DNA from: CAWBRT01 sp050015355
Lineage (GTDB): Bacteria > Acidobacteriota > Terriglobia > Terriglobales > Acidobacteriaceae
Reading direction: 5' to 3'
Assembly (NCBI GenBank): GCA_050015355.1
Contig: JBEKBO010000003.1
Coordinates: 20,523 to 84,522, forward strand
Length of the DNA: 64,000 nt
In this document: in pieces, positions 25,645 to 33,770 of the stretch
Position numbering within the stretch: the first letter of the stretch is position 1
Layout of the letters: each line of letters begins with the position of its first letter
Made by a program: the position numbers and the translations under genes
The notes under the pieces: model-generated
Seen by the model: only the letters and a program-made list of their open reading frames with translations
Databases searched by the model: none
What the model was told of the DNA's origin: nothing

Positions 25645-26784
25645 TTAGCTGCGTTCTTCGATCTGCGTGTACTTGTTCGGATACACCGGTCCGATGTACT
25701 CGGCGCGCGGACGGATGAGGCGATTGTCGGCGAGCTGCTCCATCACGTGCGCGGTCCATCCCGCGACTCGCGAAACCGCAAAAATCGGGGTGAACAGGTC
25801 AACATCGATGCCCAGCGTATGGTAGGTTGAGGCCGAATAGAAGTCGACGTTGGCGTTCAGCTTCTTCTCGGCATTGATGAACTCTTCGATGCGCCGCGAG
25901 TAATCGAACCACTTGGTCTGCCCGCTCGAATATCCCAGGTCGCGAGACATTTGACGAAGATGGGTGGCGCGCGGGTCTTCGGTGGTGTACACGCGATGCC
26001 CGAAGCCGGGCACCTTGGCCTTTTGCGCCAGCATGCCCTTGACGTAATCGACCGGATCGGCCCCGTTACGGTCGATATCCTCAAGTATGGCGAACACGGC
26101 TTCGTTGGCGCCGCCGTGCAGCGGCCCCTTCAGCGCGCCAATGGCCGAGGTGATGGCCGAATGCATGTCGGACAAGGTGGCGGCGGTTACACGCGCCGCG
26201 AAGGTCGAGGCGTTCCATTCGTGGTCGGCATGCAGGATGAGAGCGATGTCGAGCGCGCGAGTCGCGGTTTCGCTCGGCAGTTCGCCGTTCAGCATCAGCA
26301 GGAAGTTTCCGGCATGCGACAAGGAACGGTCGGGCTCAATGAGTGGCTTGCCCTTGCGGATGCGGTCGTAGGCCGCCACAATCATGGCCAATTGCGACGT
26401 CAGCCGAATGGACTTGCGCAGGTTCGCCCCGGCATCGTTGGCTCTTTCCTCGGGATCGAACAGCGCCAGCGAGGAAACGATGCTGCGCAGCACGTCCATG
26501 GGCAGTGCGTGTTTGGGCGCTTGCCGGATCAAGCTGATGATTTGCGCATCCAGTTTGCGCTCGCGCACGAGAAAAAGGTTGAACTCCTGGAGTTCGGTGC
26601 GCGTCGGCAGCTTGCCAAACCAAAGCAGATACGTGACTTCTTCAAAGGTGGAGTGGTCGGCCAGATCGTGAATGTCGATTCCACGATAGGCCAATATTCC
26701 TTTATCACCGTCGATATAGCAGATACCGGAACTACCCGCGATTACGTCTTCTAAACCGCTGCTGGGCTGCGTGGTCGTGGACAT
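25645..26784 (-). CDS. gltA: Citrate synthase
   Basis: Condenses oxaloacetate with acetyl-CoA at the entry of the TCA cycle. 379 residues, the short dimeric type common in Gram-positives and Acidobacteriota. Catalytic triad: His223 (GPLHGGANE), His263 (PGFGHRVY) and Asp314 (NVDFYS). The short type overlaps in sequence with 2-methylcitrate synthase, but no propionate-catabolism genes are adjacent, so citrate synthase is preferred. Monocistronic with its own terminator. Confidence 0.93.
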   Translation of the reverse strand: MSTTTQPSSGLEDVIAGSSGICYIDGDKGILAYRGIDIHDLADHSTFEEVTYLLWFGKLPTRTELQEFNLFLVRERKLDAQIISLIRQAPKHALPMDVLRSIVSSLALFDPEERANDAGANLRKSIRLTSQLAMIVAAYDRIRKGKPLIEPDRSLSHAGNFLLMLNGELPSETATRALDIALILHADHEWNASTFAARVTAATLSDMHSAITSAIGALKGPLHGGANEAVFAILEDIDRNGADPVDYVKGMLAQKAKVPGFGHRVYTTEDPRATHLRQMSRDLGYSSGQTKWFDYSRRIEEFINAEKKLNANVDFYSASTYHTLGIDVDLFTPIFAVSRVAGWTAHVMEQLADNRLIRPRAEYIGPVYPNKYTQIEERS

Positions 26785-27376
26785 AGAGTCCCTCCCGGAA
26801 TCAGTGGATTGGGTTGGCGGACGCGCACCCCACGCGTCGCCTGTTGCAGCAATGTCCCCGTTATTTAGATGCTCCGGCAGCTTCCGGCGTTCTCAACTGC
26901 AGACGGTTTGGTTGATTTCAGGCCATTTCGCCGAGGAGTCCGGGGTCTGGGACGCCCCTGGCGGACTGGCAAGCAGCGGACCGCCCGGCGGTAACAGGTG
27001 ATATGGGAACGACTTTTTCAACAGCTACGGGAATTCTCGACAGTTGCACTCTACAAAGCTTCAAGGCGGTCGGTTCGCATCAGCAGCTCTCTACTGTAGG
27101 TCCCCTTGTGAACCAACTAGGCGATGTGAGGCCGCTCTGGACAACCCCGTTTCGCACTGTTGAATCAGTTCCGTCCAGCTGCTGATCGCAGCCAGATAGG
27201 AAGGTACATGGGAAGAAAGCCGTTGTGAATCCGCCCATGAGAATCATCTGCAAGATGTTGTTGCTGTGATCGGTATGGTTTTTCCGCCGATTATGCCCAA
27301 GCTCAAACCCTAAAGAAACAAATCGTATGACATGGTCGGTCATGTCACCGGTAATACGGTAATAAGGAGACAAGTC
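26785..27376. other. Intergenic region, nothing recognised
   Basis: About 590 bp between the divergent gltA and cupin genes. Several short open frames lack RBS and protein-like composition. No member of the A-F repeat families was seen. It must hold both promoters. Confidence 0.4.
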
Positions 27377-27781
27377 ATGAAGAATCCACGCCGCATGTTT
27401 CTGGAAATTCTGTTCGCAACTGTGGTTTTGTTCTTTGTCACGGGGACTGCCCTGGCACAAGACGTCTTGAAAGTGGACGGAGGGACGGAGACCCACATAG
27501 TACTACTCGAAAATGCCAACGTTCGTGTGCTTGACATTCGACTGCAACCGGGACAGAAAATCGCGATGCATTCGCATCCTGCTAACGTCGTCTATTTCCA
27601 AACGGATGCCAAGCTTAAGTTTACCTTCCCTGACGGGACAACCGTAGAACGCGAGGGCAAGGCGGGGCAGTCACTGTGGAGTGAGGCAGTGACACACGCC
27701 GTAGAAAACGTGGGCACTACCGAAACTCATCTTGTGCAAATCGAGGAGCTAAAGGAAGCAGCCGCGCCCGCAAAGGAATAG
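27377..27781 (+). CDS. Exported cupin-domain protein
   Basis: 134 residues. Signal peptide (about 1-28, ending ALAQD), then a single small cupin beta-barrel. Motif-1-like 'PGQKIAMHSHPANVVYF' supplies two His; motif 2 'GQSLWSEAVTHAVENVG' supplies one more. Probably a periplasmic metal-binding cupin; substrate unknown. AAGGAGACAAGTC precedes the ATG. Single gene with a strong terminator. Confidence 0.85.
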   Translation: MKNPRRMFLEILFATVVLFFVTGTALAQDVLKVDGGTETHIVLLENANVRVLDIRLQPGQKIAMHSHPANVVYFQTDAKLKFTFPDGTTVEREGKAGQSLWSEAVTHAVENVGTTETHLVQIEELKEAAAPAKE

Positions 27782-27828
27782 GCCAACTGAAGGAAGAGGC
27801 CTGCTAGTGCAGGCTATTCGTTTTGAGG

Positions 27829-27874
27829 ACGGATGGCCCACCCAACGTGGTTTTCGTTGGGTGGGGCTTTTGTG
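27829..27874 (+). terminator. Strong rho-independent terminator
   Basis: GCCCACCCAACG-TGGTTTT-CGTTGGGTGGGGC followed by TTTTGT, 48 bp after the cupin stop. Confidence 0.88.
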
Positions 27875-27972
27875 CCCACGCAAGGAGCCATACACTACCT
27901 AGTCAACTACCCACCCTAGCAGCGGAAGGCAGGGCGGGCCACCCTCCAGCCAGCTTGAATTTGTCGTGAGGA

Positions 27973-28518
27973 CTAATGCAGAGCCAGCCCGGTCACCGCA
28001 ACTATGAGTCCGATGGCCGCCGCCACGAATCCGGCTCCCCAGAAAATGCGTTTGCGCGTCAGCAGGGTAATTGAGGTGACGACCAGGGCGACTTCCAGAA
28101 AGCTTTCAGCGAGATCGAAGCGGTCGGCGCGCCTGCGCTCGACCTCCATCTCTTTCTCCAGCTTGCGGGCTTCAGTCTTAATCTCATCCTGGCGGCCGGC
28201 GAAGCCCCCGATTGCATCCTGGTATTTACGTTTCAGCGCTTCGGTATCCGGGTGCTTGAACTCTGAAATCTTCAGCAAATCCAGGAACAGCTCGGTCGTC
28301 TGCCGCTGGGTGTTCTTCGCCTGATAATAGGCCCAGGTATCGGTTACGCGATTCTGCAAGATGATTTCTTCGGTGTGGGCCCGGTGACCCAGCACGGAAA
28401 CGGCGGCCACAAACACCGCCAGTATTGCCATCGTCAGGCTCACGGGCGCAAGCCGTGATTCATGCCCCTGCTCAGCCCTCTCTTGTAACTCCTGCATCTC
28501 CTCTGGAGAAGAAGTCAT
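27973..28518 (-). CDS. DUF4337-family membrane protein
   Basis: 181 residues from ATG 28518 (GGAGGCATC upstream). Transmembrane helices at about 26-44 and two more at about 136-178, flanking a charged helical segment (KNTQRQTTELFLDLLK...EKEMEVERRRADRFDLAE). This arrangement is that of DUF4337 proteins. No biochemical function known. Stands alone. Confidence 0.82.
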   Translation of the reverse strand: MTSSPEEMQELQERAEQGHESRLAPVSLTMAILAVFVAAVSVLGHRAHTEEIILQNRVTDTWAYYQAKNTQRQTTELFLDLLKISEFKHPDTEALKRKYQDAIGGFAGRQDEIKTEARKLEKEMEVERRRADRFDLAESFLEVALVVTSITLLTRKRIFWGAGFVAAAIGLIVAVTGLALH

Positions 28519-28618
28519 GATGCCTCCGTCGCATTTTTGTGACACTCGCGTGTCCACCCCCCGGCGTCTCCCATAGTAAAGGCGCAGGCCCCGGCGTGGA
28601 AAGAGGCTTTGCGCCCGT

Positions 28619-28850
28619 TAGACAACGGCGGGCGAACGTGGGGGACCCGTGCGTCTTACGCCCGCTACGCGGGCTGGAACCACGCGAATTTCACGTCTAC
28701 CCCAGGCTTACGCCGTGGGGCTACCGTCTTTTGCCCGCTACGCGGGCTGGCGCGGCGAACACGTGCGAACTACCCCACGTTAGCCCAGTCACCCCAACGA
28801 GCCGAGCCTCGTCGGGGACCCCGACACGGGCGAACGTGGGGCACCATCGG
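28619..28850. repeat. GC-rich hairpin repeats with nested module M
   Basis: Repeated CCCGCTACGCGGGCTGG (about 28660 and 28735) and GGGCGAACGTGGGG motifs (28630, 28828). The hairpin CCCCACGTTAGCCC (28773) / GGGCGAACGTGGGG (28828) encloses M at 28790-28823 (CACCCCAACGAG...CTCGTCGGGGACCCCG). No gene is supported in 28519-29158. Confidence 0.75.
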
Positions 28851-29039
28851 GCAGGGTTCGACCCGGTGGGCCGCGGGCTTCGGGTGCTCAATCCGCCCGC
28901 CGCGGCGAGGGCTACTCCATTTCGAAGATCGGCTCTTTTAAGTCGCTGGCTTACGCCCCATAGGCTTTTCGCATCCGCTTCCAACTCACTGAGGGCTTTG
29001 TGTATCATCGGTTAAGGGAGATAATGTTTCGCTTAGAGG

Positions 29040-29130
29040 AAACGGCGAATTCCCTCAGGGGCTAAAGCCCGAATTCTTGTTATCACTGGACGGCGCGGCT
29101 GAAGCCGCGCCCCTCCAAGGAACCATTTAT
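29040..29130 (+). repeat. Repeat A, M-free reference copy
   Basis: GGAAACGGCGAATTCCCTCAGG, hairpin GGGCTAAAGCCC, then GGACGGCGCGGCT-GAAGCCGCGCCCC with the two arms directly apposed, ending AAGGAACCATTTAT. This shows the uninterrupted A structure. Confidence 0.85.
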
Positions 29131-29158
29131 TTTTCGGACGATTGCGTAAACTAGGCAA

Positions 29159-29800
29159 ATGCCGACAGCGTACAACGTAATAACGATTGAACGGGAGTAC
29201 GGGGCCGGCGGAAGTGTGATCGCCGCCAAGCTGGCGGAGCGTCTTGGATGGAAGCTCTACGACCAGGAACTGACGGCCGATATCGCGCGCATCGCGCAAG
29301 TGGATCGGGAGGTGGTTGCCCGGTGCGACGAGCAGTGCGATCCCCTGCTCTACCGGCTTGCCAAAGTATTCTGGCGCGGCAGTTATGAGCGCATGCTGCC
29401 CATGCCTGAAGACCGCGTCTTCGATACCGACTCGATGGTCGCGCTGGCGCAGCAACTCATCGAAGATGCCGCTAACCGGGGCCGTTGTGTGATTGTCGGC
29501 CGCGGTTCCCCTTACATTCTCCGCAATCGCAAGGACCGCTTCTCGGTATTCCTCTACGCCTCCCGCGAACTCAAGATTCAACGCGCAGTGGCGCAGAAGA
29601 TGTCCGAACAGGAGGCGACGGAACTGGTCGACACCATCGATCTGGAACGCGCCACGTTCGTCAAGCGCTATTTTGGCAAAGACTGGCCGTCTCGCGATCT
29701 TTACAATCTCATGCTCAACACGGCGTGCGGATACGAGACCTCGGTGGATCTCATACTGCAAGCCATGGAAATAACCGCCGGGCTTTCTCTCGCCAAGTAA
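29159..29800 (+). CDS. Cytidylate-kinase-like family protein
   Basis: 213 residues. The N-terminus 'VITIEREYGAGGSVIAAKLAERLGW' is the glycine loop of the cytidylate-kinase-like family, with GAGGS in place of a canonical P-loop GKS/T. A conserved 'GRCVIVGRGSPYIL' strand-loop and an Arg-rich lid region follow. Probably a nucleotide-binding kinase-like protein in the cytoplasm; substrate unknown. Start ATG 29159. The hemerythrin gene follows after 41 bp and may be co-transcribed. Confidence 0.82.
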   Translation: MPTAYNVITIEREYGAGGSVIAAKLAERLGWKLYDQELTADIARIAQVDREVVARCDEQCDPLLYRLAKVFWRGSYERMLPMPEDRVFDTDSMVALAQQLIEDAANRGRCVIVGRGSPYILRNRKDRFSVFLYASRELKIQRAVAQKMSEQEATELVDTIDLERATFVKRYFGKDWPSRDLYNLMLNTACGYETSVDLILQAMEITAGLSLAK

Positions 29801-29841
29801 ACGCTCGCCAAGTGAAATCCCGCCAACCGATGGGAGATCGT

Positions 29842-30546
29842 ATGAAAACACCAGGCGAAGAGCGGCGCTTATTCGTGAAGCGCGCCGGCGCGGCCCTGTT
29901 CGGCGCGGCATTCTATGCGCCGGCTCTGGCCGCGCAGTCGGCGGCTCCCACGGCAAAAGAAAAGACAGCCGAAGAGGTCTCCCCAACCGAAGACCTGATG
30001 CGCGAACACGGCGTGCTGAATCGCATTCTGCTGATTTACGACGAGATCGCGCGGCGCATCGTCGCCCGCAAGGATTACGATCCGAAGGTGGTGACCGCGT
30101 CCGCCGACATTATCAGCAAATTCATCGAGCAATATCACGAGAAACTCGAGGAAAACTACCTTTTCCCGCGATTCATTCAAGCCGGCAGGCTGACCGATCT
30201 GGTTCAGGTTCTTCTCATCCAGCACGCCGCCGGACGTGACGTAACCGCGCGCATCCTGCAACTCGCCAACGCCAGGACGCAACCTGAACGCGCACACCTG
30301 CGCAACGCCCTGCACTCGTTCGTTCGCATGTACCGCCCGCACGAAACACACGAGGATACGGTGCTGTTTCCGGAGTTGCACCACATCGTCTCGCAACATG
30401 AATTCGATTCGCTGGGGGAGGAGTTCGAAAACCAGGAGCGGAAGTTATTCGGTGCAGACGGCTTCGAAAAGATGGTTTCGCAAGTCGGCGGGCTCGAAAA
30501 GCAACTGGGCATATTCGACCTCGCGCAGTTCACGCCGACATCGTAA
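29842..30546 (+). CDS. Tat-exported hemerythrin-domain protein
   Basis: 234 residues from ATG 29842. The N-terminus carries a twin-arginine signal (ERRLFVK, about 7-13, then a hydrophobic Ala-rich run ending ALAAQ). The mature part is an HHE four-helix bundle: His in MREHGVLNR, Glu/His in EQYHEKLEENYLFP, LIQHAAGRD, and the terminal RPHETHEDTVLFP, which together supply a di-iron site. Export by Tat fits a cofactor-loaded protein. Possible oxygen or NO binding or iron handling in the periplasm. Confidence 0.87.
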   Translation: MKTPGEERRLFVKRAGAALFGAAFYAPALAAQSAAPTAKEKTAEEVSPTEDLMREHGVLNRILLIYDEIARRIVARKDYDPKVVTASADIISKFIEQYHEKLEENYLFPRFIQAGRLTDLVQVLLIQHAAGRDVTARILQLANARTQPERAHLRNALHSFVRMYRPHETHEDTVLFPELHHIVSQHEFDSLGEEFENQERKLFGADGFEKMVSQVGGLEKQLGIFDLAQFTPTS

Positions 30547-30695
30547 GCGGTTTGTATTGTGGCCTCGCCCCGTCAGATGACACAAATTTGACAATGTAAT
30601 GACGTAAAGAAAAGTTCCTTCAGTTCACGTCCAACATCCAAATTGTTATTGTTTATCAGGCAGACGCTTCTTCTGTCCCGAGAGAAGGGTTCGAT

Positions 30696-31745
30696 ATGCG
30701 AATTGCCGGAGTCGCAAGCGCTTTCCCCAGGCGATATTTCAGACAGCAAGAGATTACAGCGGCGCTGAAGCAGCGCTGGGCCGATAAACTCGAAAATCCG
30801 GATGTTCTGGAACGCCTTCTCTCCAGGGTCGGGGTCGAGGCCCGGCACCTGGCGCTGCCTATCGAAGCTTACGACGGCCTGACGAGCTGGGGAAAAGCCA
30901 ATGACGCCTGGATCGAAGTCTCCGAGGAGCTCGCCGAGCAGGCTTTGTGCAAGGCGCTAACCCGCGCGGGACTTTCCGTAAAGGATCTCGGGGCGATCTT
31001 CTTCGTTTCGGTGACCGGGATCGCCAGTCCATCGATCGACGCACGCCTGGTGAACCGGATGGGCTTGCCCACCTCGATCAAGCGAGTTCCTATTTTTGGT
31101 CTGGGCTGCGTGGCCGGAGCGGCTGGCATAGCGCGCGCCGCCGACTACGTGCGCGCCTATCCCACGCAATGTGCTGCTCTGGTTTCAGTGGAGCTATGCT
31201 CGCTCACCTGGCAGCGGGACGATCTTTCGGCCGCGAATATGATTTCATCGGGCCTGTTCGGCGATGGCGCGGCTGCGGTGGTGGTTGCCGGAGCGGAAGT
31301 CGAGGCGGGCGGCCCGCGGGTTTTGTGCTCTCGTTCTTCTTTTTATCCCGGGACGCAGGATGTGATGGGCTGGGCCGTGTCGGAAAAGGGCTTCCGCATT
31401 GTGCTCTCGCAGGATGTCCCGCGCATGGTCTACGACCACCTGGCGAGCGATGTGGAAGGCTTCCTGGCCGACAATGGTCTTAACCGGGCCGACATTCAAA
31501 GCTGGATCATGCACACTGGCGGTCCCAAGATCCTTGAAGCCATGGAGGATGCCTTGCACCTGCCGGCCGGCGCGCTGGACGCCTCTTGGGAATCGCTTCG
31601 CAAGGTCGGTAATCTGTCGTCGGCTTCCGTGCTGGTGGTGCTTGAAGATTTCATGAATGCGCGTCGCCCCGCGGCGGACAGTTACGGCTTGCTGGCGGCG
31701 ATGGGACCAGGCTTCTGCTCCGAGCTTGTGCTGTTGCGTTGGTAA
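30696..31745 (+). CDS. Type III polyketide synthase (chalcone/stilbene synthase family)
   Basis: 349 residues. Homodimeric iterative condensing enzyme. Catalytic triad Cys138 (FGLGCVAGAAG), His273 (WIMHTGGPK) and Asn306 (VGNLSSAS). The family's C-terminal GPG loop appears as AMGPGFCSE. It could be confused with ketoacyl-ACP synthase III, but HTGG, GNLSSA and the terminal GPG fit type III PKS. Likely products are alkylpyrones, alkylresorcinols or related phenolic lipids (inference). First gene of an operon: the FAD oxidoreductase starts 4 bases after its stop. Confidence 0.88.
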   Translation: MRIAGVASAFPRRYFRQQEITAALKQRWADKLENPDVLERLLSRVGVEARHLALPIEAYDGLTSWGKANDAWIEVSEELAEQALCKALTRAGLSVKDLGAIFFVSVTGIASPSIDARLVNRMGLPTSIKRVPIFGLGCVAGAAGIARAADYVRAYPTQCAALVSVELCSLTWQRDDLSAANMISSGLFGDGAAAVVVAGAEVEAGGPRVLCSRSSFYPGTQDVMGWAVSEKGFRIVLSQDVPRMVYDHLASDVEGFLADNGLNRADIQSWIMHTGGPKILEAMEDALHLPAGALDASWESLRKVGNLSSASVLVVLEDFMNARRPAADSYGLLAAMGPGFCSELVLLRW

Positions 31746-31749
31746 AGCG

Positions 31750-32925
31750 ATGGCCGAGAGATTCGATACCGATGTATTCGTCGCCGGCGGCGGTCCAGCC
31801 GGACTGGCGGCAGCCATTGCGGCCAGACAGGCGGGGCTGACTGTCATACTCGCGGACTCAGCCCGGCCGCCTATCGACAAGGCTTGCGGCGAAGGCATCA
31901 TGCCCGAGGACGTGGCCGCGCTCAGGCGAATCGGGATCACACTTCCACCCCCGGAGCTTCCACCCGGCCAGTTCTCCGCGTTGGCCGGCATGAGGTTCAT
32001 CGATTCCAATGGCGTGATCGATGCCCGTTTCCCGCACAGCGCCGGTTGTGGTGTGCGTCGAACTGTGCTTCACCAATTGCTGGTTGAGCGGGCTGCCGAA
32101 GCCGGGGTCGACTTGCGCTGGGGGACTCGCGTTACCCTCCACCCCAACATGGGCAACCACGGCGCACATTGGGGACCCTGGGGCCTCGGCAACGAAGGCA
32201 TTGTCCTGGATGGCCGCACTCTCCGTTACCGGTGGCTGATTGGCGCGGATGGACAGAACTCACGTCTGCGAGCGCAGGCAGGGCTCGGCCCGTTGCGCAG
32301 CGCGCAGCGGCGTTTCGGGTTTCGCTGCCACTATGGCGTAGCGCCGTGGTCGGAATTCGTTGAAGTCCACTGGAGCGACCGCGGCCAGATGTACATCACT
32401 CCGGTCGCCTCCGACCAGATTTGCGTGGCCCTTATCACTGCCGACCCGCATTTGAGTTTCGACGCGGCTCTGCCGCATTTCCCCGTGGTTGCCGAACGCC
32501 TTCGCGGCGCAAAACGGCTCGCCAGGATGCTCGGCGCGGTTAGTGCCACCCAAAAGCTGCCATCGGTATGCCGGGGAAACCTGGCGCTGATCGGCGAAGC
32601 GTCCGGGTCGGTCGACGCCATTACCGGAGAGGGTCTGACCATGGCCTTCCAGCAGGCACTGGCGCTGGCTGAGGCGCTGCAGGCGGGCAACTTGCAGCTC
32701 TATCAGGCGGCTCATCGCCGCATCGTCAGGCTTCCGCATTTCATGACCAAGCTCATGCTGAGCATGGATCGGCATGCGAATTTCCGGCAGCGTGTGTTTC
32801 GCGCCTTTGCCGCCGAACCCGGTTTGTTCGCCCGGTTGCTTGCCATTCACGTTGGCGCCTCGTCTCCGTTTTCCTTCGGAGTACGCGGAACTGTTTCGCT
32901 CGGATGGCGACTGCTCACCGCGTGA
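31750..32925 (+). CDS. FAD-dependent oxidoreductase, geranylgeranyl-reductase/hydroxylase-like
   Basis: 391 residues from ATG 31750. N-terminal FAD-binding GGGPAGL (13-19) and the acidic end of the second strand, 'KACGEGIMPE' near 43, 'RWLIGADGQNS' near 163, and the FAD ribityl-binding 'LALIGEASGSVDAITGEGL'. The family includes geranylgeranyl reductases and aromatic monooxygenases. Adjacent type III PKS suggests it oxidises the polyketide product. Odd: residues 131-144 (H-P-N...P-W) are encoded by a copy of repeat module M. Confidence 0.87.
   Translation: MAERFDTDVFVAGGGPAGLAAAIAARQAGLTVILADSARPPIDKACGEGIMPEDVAALRRIGITLPPPELPPGQFSALAGMRFIDSNGVIDARFPHSAGCGVRRTVLHQLLVERAAEAGVDLRWGTRVTLHPNMGNHGAHWGPWGLGNEGIVLDGRTLRYRWLIGADGQNSRLRAQAGLGPLRSAQRRFGFRCHYGVAPWSEFVEVHWSDRGQMYITPVASDQICVALITADPHLSFDAALPHFPVVAERLRGAKRLARMLGAVSATQKLPSVCRGNLALIGEASGSVDAITGEGLTMAFQQALALAEALQAGNLQLYQAAHRRIVRLPHFMTKLMLSMDRHANFRQRVFRAFAAEPGLFARLLAIHVGASSPFSFGVRGTVSLGWRLLTA
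32139..32181 (+). repeat. Module M copy inside a coding sequence
   Basis: CCACCCCAAC...ATTGGGGACCCTGG. It differs from the intergenic copy at 48567-48609 (read on the minus strand) by about five positions over 43. It is in frame within the FAD oxidoreductase gene. Confidence 0.8.
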
Positions 32926-32961
32926 GCCGATCACAACGCATAGACACAGGAGTGAACCTGG

Positions 32962-33588
32962 GTGGCATACCGAAAAAAGAAATCCTTCCAATATCTTTAT
33001 CGATGGATTGTTGTGCGAAGCGGGCTCGCCTTCGCCTTGTTCGCGCTCTTCAGCGGGCAGATGCTTGCGGAAGAGGCGGTAGTCACGTTGGACCCGGCGA
33101 AATCGCAGGTGGAATTCACCCTGGAAAGCACATTCCACACGGTGCACGGCAGCTTCAAACTCAAGAGCGGAACCATCAACTACGATACCGCGACCGGAGC
33201 CGCCAGTGGCGCCTTCGTGGTCGATGCCAGCAGCGGAAATAGCGGCAATCGCGCTCGCGACAACAAGATGCACAAAGATGTTCTTGAAAGCACGCGCTAC
33301 CCGGAAATTGTTTTCATTCCTGAAAAAGTAATCGGGGCGGTGGCGCAGGGAGTGTCACGCGTTGATCTGCTGGGAACCATTCTGGTCCATGGAGCAGAGC
33401 ACGAGTTGACGTTATCGATTCCGCTCACGATCGACGGAAATAGCGTTTCGGCCAGCACAAACTTTGCCGTGCCCTACCAGGCGTGGGGAATGAAGAACCC
33501 GAGCGCGTTGTTCCTGCGGGTCAGCGACAAGGTGAGCATCTCCGTCCGAACGGCGGGTTCAATTGTCCGCCAGGTGTCCGCGCGATAG
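32962..33588 (+). CDS. YceI-family periplasmic protein
   Basis: 208 residues. Signal/anchor segment at about 17-36 ending LAEEA, then a YceI lipocalin-like beta barrel: 'VTLDPAKSQVEFTLESTFHTVHGSFKL', 'RDNKMHKDVLESTRYPEIVF', 'VHGAEHELTLSIPLTI'. YceI barrels bind polyisoprenoid or other long hydrophobic chains. GTG start 32962 with AGGAG upstream. Third gene of the PKS operon (36 bp after the flavoenzyme), where it could carry the lipid product through the periplasm (inference). Confidence 0.88.
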   Translation: MAYRKKKSFQYLYRWIVVRSGLAFALFALFSGQMLAEEAVVTLDPAKSQVEFTLESTFHTVHGSFKLKSGTINYDTATGAASGAFVVDASSGNSGNRARDNKMHKDVLESTRYPEIVFIPEKVIGAVAQGVSRVDLLGTILVHGAEHELTLSIPLTIDGNSVSASTNFAVPYQAWGMKNPSALFLRVSDKVSISVRTAGSIVRQVSAR

Positions 33589-33599
33589 GGGCGGCAGAT

Positions 33600-33760
33600 A
33601 ATTCCCTCAGGGGCTAAAGCCCACGCCATTGCTGGCTCTGGACGGCATGGCTGACATGATCTCTTTTGAGACTGGAGCGATGCCTAACCTAAGACATATA
33701 AGCCATAGCGAAGAGCTGTAATGTAAGCCATGCCCCTTCAAAGAAATATTTTTTGTGCAA
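33600..33760 (+). repeat. Repeat A with a different insert
   Basis: Normal left hairpin and GGACGGCATGGCT / AGCCATGCCCC arms, but the space where M sits elsewhere holds an unrelated segment of about 73 bp (33653-33725). Arm bases co-vary (GGCATGGCT with AGCCATGCC instead of GCGCGGCT with AGCCGCGC), consistent with selection for the hairpin. Confidence 0.75.
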
Positions 33761-33770
33761 CCAGTTCGAG

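Noticed and set aside
28539..29015. Open frame of 158 codons in the gap before the cytidylate-kinase-like gene
   Set aside because: Composed of palindromic repeat sequence (CCCGCTACGCGGG copies and module M); not protein-like.
30696..31745. Assignment as ketoacyl-ACP synthase III (FabH)
   Set aside because: The terminal GPG loop and the spacing of Cys, His and Asn fit type III polyketide synthase better, as does the adjacent flavoenzyme.
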